Below are positions 33,746 to 46,530 of a stretch of 64,000 nt of DNA, piece by piece. The DNA lies in assembly GCA_037892935.1 (NCBI GenBank), contig JAYXKI010000016.1:496001-560000 (forward strand), read 5' to 3'. How positions within the stretch are numbered: position 1 is the stretch's first letter; every line of letters begins with the position of its first letter. The notes beneath the pieces are model-generated. The model was not told where the DNA came from. It saw nothing but the letters and a program-made list of their open reading frames with translations, and made no database searches. The DNA is from Phlebopus portentosus. Taxonomy: Eukaryota; Basidiomycota; Agaricomycetes; Boletales; Boletinellaceae. The translations under genes and the position numbers were made by a program.

Positions 33746-35279
33746 CGATGGCCTTATCAACCAGACATTGCATATTTCGCTGTGGAAACTTTTTGATATT
33801 TTAAGGACTGGCTAGGTTGTCATGATATGAATATTAGTGTTATTAACATTAATATTTCCCTGATCCTCGAGGGAGGGTATTGTCCTCGTCACTGGTGTCG
33901 AGCACATGCCCGTTCGTCGATCTATCCTGAACACTTGTTGAGGATGTGTAAACGGATTTACGAATGCGGCAATGATGTCTGTGGGGAAACAACCGTTGGT
34001 TATCTCCCAAAACGGATATACCAGGCTTTACGGCAGTGCTGCTCACTTATCTCGCACTTCCAGCGTTCATAGCGTCAAATGCCATCGACTTTAACGCCTG
34101 ATAATCGGGTCGCTTCTTTGCTCCGAGATGGTCTCCGTGATACTCACGGGTGTAACCGAGGGCTTGACATATCTCAAATACACGAAGGTCATTCTTTGAT
34201 CAGAGTGGTATATCCGAGGCAAGGGCATTGAATTGTATAAGAAGGAACCTCGGTACTTTGAAATAATCTGATTCCATTTCACAGCGGTCCAATTGCACAC
34301 GTGTCCATCCCCTATGACTCTCGGTCGCTATAGTACGGTGCGATTCTCCAGACCCAAGGCGCCTGGTACCCGTCTCCGATCCATAAGGTGTGTGGTCAGG
34401 AACAACAACACTTCTTAATTTTGTTTAAAGTTGATGTACAATTACTCGGTGCTTATAGACCGGAGCCAAGATAATCGATGTTGGCAAATCATGGGGCAAC
34501 ATCTGATATCTACGTTACAGTTACTCAGCTAATTCTGTGTCGTATGTTTTTGGGTCACGAGCATTCGACTTGGACCCAAAGTCCACCCGGCTCGACCGAG
34601 AGTGCCGACTATCTTTCACAGACTCGGAGACGGTACTGTCGGTCGTCAACATTTTACGGCGGGTCCGTGCGTTGAAGTGAAGTAAATTTAAGTCGATTTA
34701 ATGATACTGTCCGCTACATGTATACGACTCGAAGCATCTGTCCCTCGAGCCATAAGCACTTGCACGCTTGCGAACAGTGTAAATACGTTTTGCACTCGGG
34801 GCTTCAGGTTCGGTCCAAAAAAGTCATCGAGTGAGAAATTCAGGCGGCGAATACTCTGTGTTCAACTTTATTTAAGGATACATTTATCAATACGTCCGAC
34901 ACTTGTAGGTCTTTGACGAAATTATCAGTACTGAAGACACTTCCTTTCAGGTGGCACTTCGCTAACTTCGCGATACCTTTCAAGCTCCTTCATTTGTAAC
35001 GCTCCAGTATTTGTATGCAAATCCAGATCGTTTTGGATGTTTTCGGATCTTCAATGTTAATATATTGATGTGGCTCGTCGTCAATATCTAGATGAAGGTT
35101 ACTACCCTACCATAAAAGGGAATTGGAGTGGTCAAAGTCAGCCGAGTCAGCCGGTGAATAAAGTCTGACGTCACAAAAGTAACAGCACCAGTATATATAT
35201 TCTCAAATTTGATAGGAGGACCAAAGACTCTTACTATCACCATAAAATCCACGAGCAACTTATCATATTCATCATCAAA
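33746..35279. other. Intergenic with possible gene remnant
   Basis: About 1.5 kb without a supported gene. On the minus strand around 34180-34040 the reading FVYLRYVKPSVTP and then, in another frame, YQALKSMAFDAMNAGSAR look mildly protein-like but cannot be joined cleanly, so an eroded gene is possible. The rest is AT-rich. Confidence 0.3.
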
Positions 35280-35755
35280 ATGTCGTCTGGTGCAATGCAA
35301 TCAAATGTTGGGAATCCTCAAGTCTACAACGACGGGGACCAGCGGTTCGGGACACTTCCACTGCTCATTATGAACGCTGTGAGCTTATTCTACTGTTGCA
35401 GTACATATACTCGTGAAGAGAAAGAAGCGATCACAGAACATGCTCCGACTCGCTACGAAGCCGGCCAGGCAAATTCACATCGTTCGCTCGATTCGAAAGA
35501 TGAAAGGTCCATTGGGAACAGACTTGATGCAGAAACAAAGGTAGGTGGCACAGTTATCCAAGCGTCGAGACTGAGCCGAGTCTTTCTTCTCTTTAGAAAA
35601 GGGGACACGATGTCCCCCGGGAGGTTGAAGCACTCAAAAAGGATCCTCGAGCACCTGCTATGATGCATGGAAATGAGCCTTCTCGCGGTGCAGAGATTGA
35701 CGCTGAGCTGAAGGCCGAGGACGAGAAGCAATTGAGGAAAAAGGGTAAGATGTGA
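35280..35755 (+). CDS. Small hydrophilic protein with HGNEPSRGAEIDAEL motif
   Basis: Function unknown. The model has three exons: 35280-35344, 35402 to about 35541, and from about 35596 to the stop at 35753-35755. The first intron (57 bases) is in frame, so its removal is inferred from GT-AG ends and from the smoother junction DQRTYTREEKEAI. The protein of about 120 residues is highly charged and without membrane segment or signal peptide. The C-terminal block MMHGNEPSRGAEIDAELKAE is strongly reminiscent of a conserved small protein found across filamentous fungi, often seen in stress or spore expression sets; that last point is recollection, not evidence from this sequence. Confidence 0.7.
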
Positions 35756-36199
35756 AATTGAAGCGGCTATTGAATGTAATAGAGCCTTCCACAATTCCAC
35801 TATGATACTCTGTACACGCGAACACGATGAGGATGTTCATAGAAAATAGCAAACTCTAGAACGAAAGCCTCGGTCGAAAGAACGAGCCGACATATACATG
35901 AACAGACGAATGTTACAACCAAATAAAAATACTCATACATCCCCAAAATTTGCACAGAGACTATAACCGCGTAGGGCGCTTATATCGGCAATATTACCGA
36001 ATATAAGCCCTCTAATTTGACATAATACTCTTCAAATTTGATGTAATCCGATATAATACCATGCAAATTTTTGTGATGTATAAACAATCAAGAAAATGAA
36101 GGTGTCAATGAAACGGTTACAGCAGTCCGGAAACTCACCTGCATCAATCAAGAAGCAGAGGAAGAATTCCATCACGAAGAAAAGACGGCGCAAGGAAAG
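35756..36199. other. AT-rich intergenic, tail to tail
   Basis: Convergent 3' flanks of the small hydrophilic protein gene (+) and the coiled-coil gene (-). Bases 35990-36070 contain several TTTGA(C/T)(G/A)TAAT-like near-repeats in AT-rich sequence. No gene was seen. Confidence 0.4.
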
Positions 36200-38334
36200 C
36201 TACGAGCCTTGCAACTCACTGCCGATCCGCAATGCAAGGTCTGCCATCATATCGCGCACCTCCGACATCTCTCGTTCTCGATCTTCCGCGTCCGCGCGCG
36301 CACCAGCGAGCTCACGCTCAACTACATGCACATCACGTTGATCTGGTGGCCGGTCATTCGCATCTGGAGGAGAATGTAGTTGTTCTTGAGGTCTCCTTGG
36401 TGAAGATGAGGAAGGATGGGCAGGCAGCTCCGGTTCTCTCAATTCATCAGGAGCATCGTCATCGTATTGTATGCTGAGCTCAGTTTCCGGGTCGTCGAAC
36501 GTCGGTGTCCGGGGCAATGGCACCTCGCTCGGCTCAATAGCTGAAGTCGGAGTTAGTGGTGAACTGGATGAGCTCGCAGACGATCCAGAACTGGTAGGAA
36601 CAGGAGCTTCTTCTCTTTGATTCACATTTGCGTATGTAGGTGAGATTGCATCTGGCTGAAGCGGAGGGAAGGACAAATCGATGGCGGATGTATCCAGAGG
36701 CGGTAGGGAGAGCGGCGATAGATGCTCAGCCGGACGAGTTTCGCCACTTCGCAGCCTTGAAATTTCCTCTTTTAATCGAGTATTCTCTTCATTCAGGAGA
36801 GCATTGCGTTGTTTCAGTTGTTCTAAACTCGAGCGGAGATTGCCTTCAGAGCGCATAAGCCTGTCAGGAAATCAAACTAGGATGAGCAATCGTAAAACGA
36901 CATTCCTAGCTTCAAGTCTGACCTGATACATTCTTCCTCAAGTAGAAGAATACCGGTAAAATCATCTCCACCTCTACAACCTTTCTCTGTTGGGGCATCA
37001 AACTTATCCGCGTCTTGGTCCGTCGAGATATCGACTGATTCATAATCTTCGACGCGATCCTGTTTACGGGGACTCAGCAGTAATCTGGGATCTCGCAAAC
37101 CGAGCTCGTCGCGGAGAACATATTGAAGCGACTCCTTTTCCATGACTAGGTCCGTCAAACGCTTCCGCAAATGATTTATTTGCGAGTCAAGAGTATTTAA
37201 GGCATCCGGAACTGGGTCATACTCGTTATCAGAGGTATGGGGAGGGACCGGACCGCTAAGAGGTTTCACAGGAGAAATATAAGTACACGATGAGCCTTGT
37301 GGCTCAGTCTGAACACAACGGTGTACTCGAGGGAGCGTTTCCGTTCTATGCAGCCGTCTTTCTTGCCGAACCTGGTTTGAGATATCATTTACAAAGATGT
37401 CACTGTCAGGCAAGATGTAATACTACCTTGTCTTCAAGTGTAGCCACTTCTGAAGCAAGACTGCAACTTCTCTCGGCGGTTCGCGTTGCGATACGAGCCT
37501 GTTCCTCTTCAGACATCAGTTCCAAGTGAGCAGATGTATCCACAGAAGATGGAATAGGCAGACACCGACATGTCGCGGCTCGATGCGCAATCTCGGCGTC
37601 TCGTATAGCAATACGTGATTGTAGAGCTGCGGTTCGACGTTCGGCTTCTTCTATCGTGAGCGCATGGGTTCGCTTTTCTCTTGCAAGAGAATCAGAGAGT
37701 TCTTCCACAACCGCGGGCGAATATGCTTGTGCACAGGTGCATTCCTCATGTTTCTTGGCCGATGGAGCACCTTGAGAAGTTCTTGCAGACCGCATAGGCT
37801 GCAGAGTGATATCATGACTGAACTCGATCCGCGGGGCTTGCCATTTGGAATAATCATTGCACGATTCCACTATAGACATCCTGTTGAACCGAGATGTGAA
37901 TTGATCATAGTGAACAACGGACCTTTCGCGACAAGCTGAAGCACAGCGCTGCTCATGTCGGATTTCTCCGCATCCGCTTGGCGAGCAACAGCCTCCCATG
38001 CCCTGAGCTTCTCCGTAAGATGTGTATTATCACGCTGAGCCTGCTGGAGCTCATGCGTTGAGGACGCCTGGAGTTCATCGAGAGTGTCAAGTGTGCATAA
38101 TAATCGTGTCTCAAGGTGCGCGGCGTGTTCAATGCGTACAACGAGCTGCTCACGCAAAAACGCGTTCTGTATGCAAATCAGAAGGTAAGTAAGCGTGATT
38201 TTGTGAATTACCTGGGAAGCAAAAAAAAATACGAGAATATTCGAGTAAAAGAATTGACTCACTTGCTTATTCCGCTCTTCCAGCAGCGTTCTCAAGTCTT
38301 GTCGTGCATATTTATAGCCTACTTCTTTCGCCAT
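36200..38334 (-). CDS. Coiled-coil protein of unknown function
   Basis: I do not recognise a named family. Five exons join in phase: 38334-38263 (MAKEVGYKYARQDLRTLLEE), from 38166 down to about 37929, then from about 37875 to about 37428, then from about 37373, and a last exon down to 36200. The first two exons are rich in heptads (LREQLVVRIEHAAHLETRLL). A second coiled stretch reads EELSDSLAREKRTHALTIEE, a third LDSQINHLRKRLTDLVMEKE, and a fourth SLEQLKQRNALLNEENTRLK. Pro/Ser-rich linkers separate them, and the last 90 residues are acidic and then coiled again. No membrane segment is visible. Such proteins are often cytoskeletal or spindle-pole scaffolds, but that is only an analogy. The gene is divergent from Kre6/Skn1 with 277 bases between the starts. 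Confidence 0.75.
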
Positions 38335-38611
38335 ATACCACCTACATAAAATATTAAATGATTTTATATGAGAAAGTGTTCAAGGTGCGAGTACAGTACG
38401 TACAAGTGTGACGTAAATAATTTCCTGGTCACGAGTCGTGGGAACGAAGTCGGTCGACCCTTACTGACAAATGTATTACCTAATGAGCCCACTTTCTCGT
38501 TTGGCCAGGCGATGCTCGGCGGACAGCCCTCTCTCAATTCCCACTCGCCGCAGCAGTCGCTCGTCGTCGTTCGTCACCTTCAGCGTCACTGACATTGCTC
38601 TTGCAGTCATC
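38335..38611. promoter_or_regulatory. Bidirectional promoter, coiled-coil / KRE6
   Basis: 277 bases between two divergent start codons, so both promoters must lie here or inside the 5' exons. No specific element could be assigned. Confidence 0.5.
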
Positions 38612-40784
38612 ATGTCGCACGTAACCCGCCGCGTGCCCCCTCCAACGGTTTACTCGCAAGTACCATCGAGTCCTCCGCGTCAGGGGACTTTTAGCGCTTC
38701 ACCAGACGCTGGAAGCCAACGTAATCCATCCTACGGATATTCACATCGTCCTGGACCTGAGGACACCGCGCAGGACGTACAAACAGGTGCCATTGGCAGT
38801 GGATATGGTCCGTATTCTGTGAGTCGTTCAGAGTCGTCATCCAGCACTATTAATTTGTCTTTGGTAACTAATCTCACGCGTGCATTCAGTACCGACCAGA
38901 TAGCGTTCGAGGAGACATGTACAGGGAGTCGCACTTCAGCGCAGCCCCTTCTGAGCAGTCCTCTTTGACTGGTCATGAAAAGGCCGCAGCTTCAGGGGCT
39001 GCTGCGACGTCAACCGTTCCTCCTTACCTCTGGGATGCAAAGGATCCTGATCTCGATGACCCTCTTCATAATCCTGATCCAATACGTGACGCTGCTCTCG
39101 ATCGATCGTTCACATTCTTCTCATGGCGCGGCTGGGCGAACGGATCCGTTCTACTTATCATTGTTGTCGGCATCATTGCGCTCTTCATTGGATACCCAGT
39201 CATTGCCGATGTGACGAGAACTAAATCCAATGTTGCTGGATTCAACCTGGGAGGCATCAATGGCTCTGGGCAAATACCCGATCTGACGAACTTTCCAAGC
39301 CTGGTTGACAAGGACACTCCCTCATCCGCTTATACGAAGGTGGGATCTGACGGGAGGACATATAATCTCGTATTTTCTGACGAGTTCAACATCGATGGTC
39401 GCTCTTTCTACTCAGGGGATGACCCTTACTGGGAGGCTCCTGACTTGCACTACTGGCCCACGGGCGATCTCGGTATGTTGCTACACTTGTTTCTTACTCC
39501 ATACAATTTTGTTCTGACGTGTTTTGTTTAGAATGGTATGACCCGGCGGCCATCACTACCCAGGACGGCAAACTCGTCATTACAATGACCGAACAAGAAA
39601 ACCATGATCTTAACTTTAGGAGCGGTAAGGGTGCAGTTTTTTTGCGATTTTTGAGAGACTGAGCTATGACTAGGTATGCTGCAATCATGGAACAAATTCT
39701 GCTTCACAACTGGTATTATCGAAGTCTCTGTCAGCTTGCCTGGTGATGCGGAAACTCCGGGTCTGTGGCCCGCAATCTGGACGCTTGGAAACTTGGGACG
39801 TGCTGGGTATGGAGCAACGACAGACGGCATGTGGCCTTACACTTACGCGGCCTGTGATGTCGGTACGTTTCCGAACCAAACCGATGCAAACGGCGATCCC
39901 ACCGCGGCAGATGGTCTTTCCTATCTTCCCGGTCAGCGCCTTTCTGCATGCACTTGTGACGGATCGGACCATCCGGGACCAGATGTCGGTACTGGACGTG
40001 GTGTTCCGGAAATCGATATTTTTGAAGCCCAGATCGTCACTAGTCTCAGAAGAGGAGAGGTCTCGCAGTCGGCCCAAGTTGCTCCGTATAATTCTGATTA
40101 CCAGTTCGATAGGAGCGACGACGTCACGACGATTTACGATTCATCAATCACGGACTTTAACACGTATAATGGCAGCGTGTACCAGCAGGCCATCAGCGCT
40201 GTAACTTTGACGGATAGTGCGAATTACGGTGGAAATGGTTACGCGACGTATGGATTTGAATGGTGGAGCAATGAAAATAATCGCGATGAAGGATATATTG
40301 AATGGACAAGCAGCGGGATACCTTCGTGGAAGATGACCGCTGGTTCAATAGGTGCAGACAGTGAAACCGAAGTCAGTCAACGACTGGTCTCAGAAGAGCC
40401 TCACGTACGTTGACTTTCTCATTGACTTCATCCTTTACCGGCGTGTACTGACATCATTCTTCTCGTTTACAGTACATCATCATGAACCTGGGCATGTCAC
40501 CGAGTTTCCAAGCCCAGGATTTCAAGAATTTGAAGTTCCCTGTCAGTATGTATGTTGACTGGGTGCGGGTTTACCAACGTGAGGACGTGGACAATATTGG
40601 CTGCAGTCCCTCCCATCGGCCAACGGAAGACTATATCAACAAGTATGTTTTCATTATTCTATCGAGAAGATAATACTTATACTATTTGGATAGCCACATC
40701 GATGCTTATAGTAACTCCAACTTAACTACCTGGGATCAGGCTGGCTACACTTTCCCTCGAAACTCACTGTATGATGGATGTTAA
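38612..40784 (+). CDS. KRE6: Beta-1,6-glucan synthesis protein Kre6/Skn1 (GH16-type)
   Basis: Type II membrane protein of the Golgi/ER and cell surface, required for cell-wall beta-1,6-glucan assembly in yeast. Exons are 38612-38818, 38890-39472, 39532-39624, 39674-40404, 40473-40642 and 40694-40784, totalling 624 residues with phase kept. The cytoplasmic N-terminus is Pro/Ser-rich and disordered. One helix, VLLIIVVGIIALFIGYPVI, lies near residues 152-173. The lumenal domain has NLVFSDEFNIDGRSFY, WNKFCFTTGIIEVSVSLPG, GLWPAIWTLGNLGRAGYGA and the GH16-like catalytic motif EIDIFEAQ near residues 405-412, both Glu present. The end is YIIMNLGMSP, VDWVRVYQ and NSLYDGC. The Skn1/Kre6 split cannot be made from sequence by eye, and basidiomycetes usually carry several copies. 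Confidence 0.95.
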
Positions 40785-41605
40785 TTGTCCGTCTAGTCGA
40801 TTTTTCATTCATCTATTCCTGGTCTTCTTACCGTCCATACTACTTGACGCACATTCCCCACGCATCATTACGCACCTCAGCATACTAACCCCAATCCACC
40901 AACATGGTCTAATAGTCTCATCGTACACGAGCCTCCCCATTCTTCGCCTTGACATGCCATTTCTTCCGCACATTCGACTACTGACTTACTGACGTTTCCC
41001 CGTTTCGGACATTTACGTACCTCGGACTGTTGTAGTGGACTGCATCTTTAACCAGAACAGCATTTTGACTTGCACAGTTAAACACAAGCAGTTTTTTCGT
41101 CGTAATGTTTGCTTGTACACCTTTGCCCAATTACATCATCATGGCTACACACCCTTTGACGCCTGACTTTCCCTACGACCTTCCCTGTTACCCCGTCCAT
41201 TTTCTACAGTAGATCTCGTTTATACCATGGTTGTCGCATGTGCCGTTCGCTGTGTTATTCTAAACTTCAGAATCTGAATGATGTAACGTTTAATAAGTAT
41301 GAAAATTTAGGAGAAGACGTAGTTGTTCAATCACGTGCGCGTACCTACCCATTTTGAAAGTGATCGCCGCGGCCCTTACTACCACAGTCCGGAACTCCAG
41401 CTCTAACCTTCAGCAAGACTTTCTGCTTGTTCACACTCCTTTGGAAAAGCGTGTGCAAGGGCATACGTGCCTTGCGATCCGTTTGGGCTGGATTCAACCG
41501 CCTCGGTAAGACTGCTGCGCATTATCGGACCCGCACGCTGTCAGTGGAACGCGCCTCTGAAATCTGTGACGCCGTTCAGACCGTATACCAAATATTATCG
41601 ATGCG
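40785..41605. other. Intergenic, no supported gene
   Basis: 3' flank of the Kre6-type gene followed by the promoter of the SUMO protease. Pyrimidine-rich stretches occur, but there is no frame with domain signal. A 73-codon frame at 41427-41648 is out of frame with the protease start at 41606 and was not retained. Confidence 0.4.
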
Positions 41606-44600
41606 ATGTCTTTTGGCCACGAGCTGTCGCGGGCCCTCCACGGAATAGGAGAATCGCCGAGCAGGGGAAGAAAAAGGTATGCAAGCCAATTCTCAAAGTA
41701 TTGCCAATGGGCATTACTGTAAGCACTCATTTATATTGACACGCGTGACGAAGGACGGCGGATATAAATCTTTATGATATTCCTAATAGGCACAACTGGA
41801 GAAGAGAACCTACACGCATTGAAACGGCCAGCACGGTACGAATTGTGCTTTGCATTTTGAAAGCTGCTCGTACTCATTGCCCTTTAGCAGCGAAGACCTA
41901 ACAACACTGTGCCGAATCCGTTTTCACGGCTTAATGGGAGAAACTCTGAAAAGCCCTTTGGAGGTAATCCTACGGCCAGTAGGACCGCCATTAGTCAGCC
42001 TTACCCAAAATCCAGCAAGAGGGCAAGAACGACAGCGAAAGGGTTTGATAGCCTTGAGCTAGCCTATCCAGGCAAGTATTCCGGGAGTGAAGCGAACCAG
42101 AGAAGCCTACCAGTACGAGAACTACGTGCCATACCCTCCACAGTGAAAGCAGGTTCCAGCTCAAAGAAAAGCTCGGTCACTTCCAAATACTATCCAGAAT
42201 CTACGTACAACTCCTCGACTTCTTTTGCCGCCAACCCAGCGTCGTCTTCGACAAACGTCATCACGGTCGATGAGTCTGAACCGGAAGATTTAGGCATCGT
42301 TGTGTCGCGATCGAACTCGCGTTCTGTTCCAGGGACCAGAGATGAAATCGATGTGATCGGCAATTCCCCAGAGGAATCTTCTCGCCGTAGTTGTCTTCCT
42401 ATCCCGGAGAGACCTAGCAATTCAACAGGAATAGCTTCGCGTGAATGCACTCCAACTGAAGGTCTGCCCGACGTGAAACGTGACTCGGGAAACAATCCAC
42501 GTGGTATTGGGACTCGTCGAATTGCGGAAGACGTTTCGGCCAGACAGAAACGGCCACTGTTGGAGGACCGGACGCGTAATTCACGAAGTGATTCTAGTCG
42601 TATGGCTCGTCGCCTTCCGGAAGATGGCCCAAGTACCAGGTGGCTGAACGGCAAGCTTGCGCCTTATGGATCGAGCGTCGAAGGCATGGGTAATCGGCCC
42701 CCCATTCATGCCTCGTCAGAAGGTGCAGCGGCTTCTCGAGAAATTCCCACTTCGCCTCCTCCTGAAAAGGCTAAAGTCGTCGTCAGTAGTTCCGATGAAA
42801 TCGAGGAGTTTTCTGAAACTCCGAAACCATCATCGTCTAAACTTCCTGCCCCGGAAAGATTGCGTAAACGTATGTCTGACGGTTCGCAGCTGTCAGGAAC
42901 ATCAAAAATCCCTCAAGGTCGTGTCAGGAAATTGAAGACCGAAATAGAGGCAAAATCGGAGCCGCCATTCTTCGAAGACTTAAAGAAAGTTGGTTCAAAG
43001 CCGTTTTCGAAGACCAGTCTCGTGAGCGCGATGAAAGGGAAAGGCAAATCGACTGTGCGTAGTTTCCCGTGGAGACGAATTGCACTAAAGGATGTTGATT
43101 ACAGGGAACCACTAGAACGAATAATACGAGCGGCAACGCCGTCTCTCACGACAGGCTAGCGACAGCTTCAACACCCTATGCGCAGAATTTTGCCTTTCCA
43201 CTAGAATTGTTCATATGGGGTAGTCGGAAGACCGAACTCGACAAGAATGACACGCAACCGTATTTCTGGTTATGCTGGAATGAGGAAGCGCGGAAACTGC
43301 AGGTGCACAGACATCCGCTAGGCTCGAAAACTTTGAATAAAGACACTCCTCTACATTCGATCGGTTTCTCGGTTCTCACGGATGCAAGAGTACAGGTAAG
43401 CCGTGACGGATTTTTTGTGATGAACTAACGTTGATTTCTGAGATTAGATTTCTGAAGTCAGCGACTTCCACCTGCTGAGATTTGAACTTCCTAATGATCT
43501 CCATGAAGACTTGTCCGGTACTTGATTCCTTCATGACGGACTTCTTTGTTGACTTATACGACAACAAGATGACGTACAGAAAGAAGGATTGACATTCAAG
43601 TTTATGAGTGAACATGGCAATATAACCGAATGGGGTACTTTCGCATCTCGGCTGAAGACTCTATTGGAGAGGAAGGGGAAAAAGGCAGAAATTCTCAAGT
43701 AAATTGGTTTTATTGGTGCTCTATGCTTCGATCTAATGAGAACTTCAGGGCATCTAATGCAAGTGGATGCTTAGAGTCTGCTTTACAATCCGCAGCTGCA
43801 GCGGAACTCAAGCGCGAGGACGAGCAGCGGGACCCATCAGAGCCCGAGACCGATTCGATAGAAGCCGCCGATGTTGAGGAGGATATCGTACCGGTGAAGA
43901 AAAGGAAGCAGCCTCGACCGCGACCTATAAAGTATGTTTCAAAGAACTTGCTTTGATTCTGTTCCGGTCTGACCGAGTCAAAAGCGGTCGGAGGGATCAA
44001 GATATCTCAAAGATGCTTTTACCTCGTCGCCGATCCAGTCGATTACTACCCGAAGCTATCAAACCGGATAAACAAGTACAGAAAGAAGAGCAGGAAGAAC
44101 CGCCCGCTAATTCGGATGAAATGTAAGTCCGTTATATACGGTTAGTGTTTCACCCGTGCCTTACCTGCGATAGCATTCTGGTCTACCCACGCTCTGGTCA
44201 AGGAGCAGTCAACATTACAAACAGTGATTTGAGACGTCTAGAACCGTTCGAATTCCTGAACGACACACTCATCGAGTTTGGACTGAAGTTCGTGGTTACC
44301 TTATAGAATGCGTGCTGTGGTTTGTGCTGACGAATTCATAGACTTTGGCTAAATGATCTTCGGGAAACACAACCTGCGCTTGCGGATAGCGTCCACGTAT
44401 TCAGTTCGTTCTTCTTTAAGAAATTGGCGAGCAAAAGCAATAAAACGTACGTACCCCGCTCTGGATTGATTCCTGTAAACTGATAGCCTTGAAGCCCGGA
44501 AGAAGGGCATAAGAGCGTTCGCAAGTGGACCGCGAAGGTCGATTTATTCAAGAAAAAGTTCATAGTTGTCCCGATTAACGAGAAGTGAGCAATAGTGTCC

Positions 44601-45501
44601 ATCATCTGAATGCTCGCTAATAAACTTCTTATCTCTAGCATTCACTGGTATTTGGCCATCATATATCATCCTGAGCATATTCTGGAGCCGGCTCCACCAA
44701 AGCCATCGCCGCGCAGTTCTAAGCGCGTGAGCAATGTCGTAGCTGCCAACCGACAGAGCAACCGAGAAGATGAAGTCGATGAACTTGATATGCTGGCGCA
44801 TCAAACACAAGAATACAACGAAAAATCTGATGATGTTGAAGTCACAGATTACCCACGGTAAGCCAATGCCTTGACTGCGTATGTCGCCCGTCTAATCTCT
44901 GATTCCGAAGAACCATCATTTTCTGCATGGACTCTCTAAACGGCGGACATCCAAAAGCCATGACTCGGCTCAGCGAATATCTCCAAGAAGAGGCCAAGGA
45001 TAAGAAAGGTATTGCAAATCCGAGCCCCGCCAAAACGAGAAAGGCAACAATGCCAATTCAACCAAATCACTGTGATTGCGGGCTCTACTTATTACACTTC
45101 GCGCAAAGTTTTGTTGCCGATCCGGATAAGTATCTAGCGGCGATCTTTGTGAGTATTCCACTTATGCATTTTGCATATTTGTGTTCTAAAATTGTCATCT
45201 GTAGTTGACGAAGAGATCATCAGAGGAGAATCGTAGAGCGCTCTGGAATATCGACCAAGTATCAACTATGCGCGAGAGGATGAAAGAGCGCATATTCGCG
45301 GAGTCAACTGCCTGGAAGAAACAAAAGACAGAGAAGGAACAAAAGGAGCTCGAGAGCAGAGGAACTACCGGCGATGATTCAGCCAACCAGCCAATCCAGG
45401 CAGAGCCGTCGGACGACGAGATCGAAGTATCCGAGGTTCGACATGTTGGATCTTCACCGAAGAAACCAACCCGGACTCAAGCTGCTGCGCGTCTTCGTTG
45501 A
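41606..45501 (+). CDS. ULP2: SUMO-specific protease, Ulp2/SENP6-7 type
   Basis: C48 cysteine protease that removes or trims SUMO chains in the nucleus. The start MSFGHELSRALHGIGE at 41606 was chosen because exons 41606-41676, 41790-41835 and 41891 onward join in phase. About 14 exons. The first 650 residues are Ser/Pro-rich and disordered, followed by a small domain with LELFIWGSRKTEL and YFWLCWNEEARKLQVHRHP. The protease core begins ILVYPRSGQGAVNITNSDL, then FEFLNDTLIEFGLKLWLNDL, VRKWTAKVDLFKKKFIVVPI, and the triad: His in IHWYLAI (44643-44645), Asp in MDSLNG (44930-44932) and Cys in HCDCGLYLLHF (45077-45079). The roughly 70-residue insert between His and Asp is characteristic of the Ulp2/SENP6-7 branch. 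The C-terminal tail is charged, with a possible SUMO-interaction motif EIEVSEV. Confidence 0.93.
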
Positions 45502-46530
45502 TGTTGATACCTTTGTCACTTTCTCTTCTCCTTCTACGGGGCAATTGCGCATTGAATTTCTCCGACGTTACATTGCTATTTATGTCTGTTTTCTTTTCTG
45601 CACAGAGGCTAAGTATTTTCACCAGCACTTTGTCGATTTTCTTTTTTCACTTCATTTGCATTTAGGGCAATAGTTCATAATACGTGCATACTGTATCATG
45701 ATGTTAGCAACAACTTAGATTCTCTGTATTCATATCTATATTCCTCCTTCCCTTCCATGATCACTGTACTCGACTTATCCAGTTCAATATTCGCGTTTCA
45801 TCGATCTTCGCCCGGCTCAAGGGCGCGGTGTGGACAGGTCTCAATTGAATAGGTAGATATCGAGAAGCACCGTACGAAGGACGGTGGGTATACGGTACTA
45901 TAATGTGCCGAAGAAAGAATCTAAGTAGATAAATGATACGTAACGTGTGCCTATCCTATCAACATTGCCTTCCAAAATCCGTGACCGAATTGCTGCTCCT
46001 AGTCCAGGATGATCCAATGTGGGAAAGGTAAAGGTGAGAGGAAAAAATGTATGCGAAGCAAAAACTAGAAGGACTGCGGAGGACCAGGTATAAAAAGGGG
46101 ACGTTTCACGTACACTTCGTAAGACTTAGAGCAAGGAAAGAGAGGGAAATGGAATTTGCAAAAAAGTACTAACTACTGGCTATCTAGATCAAACCTCGAA
46201 AGCGAAAAATTTTCCTCCAGATGAAAGAGATATATATGACATGATAACCGCATGAATAAGTGAAGTTTGGCGTGGTTTGGATAGAGCGAGGTGTGAAAAG
46301 AGCGGACAGGAAATCGCTTGCATGTGAAGCCTCATTCCAATAGGGATAACACAGACCACCAACCGAGATAAAAATAGAACCCGACTGCAAACCTGTGTGA
46401 TTGACGGATTGATCCCGATTCAATGATCTAAAGACCAGTCCGAAATGGCCAATGGCCAATGGCAAACAAAGAAACAAAGATGAACGCAGGAAGGCAAAAG
46501 ATGCGATGCCAAACCCGATGATGCGGACGG
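45502..46530. other. Intergenic, tail to tail
   Basis: Convergent 3' flanks of the SUMO protease (+) and the membrane protein (-). No domain-bearing frame was seen. A 97-codon frame on the minus strand at 46184-46477 is unsupported. Confidence 0.4.
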
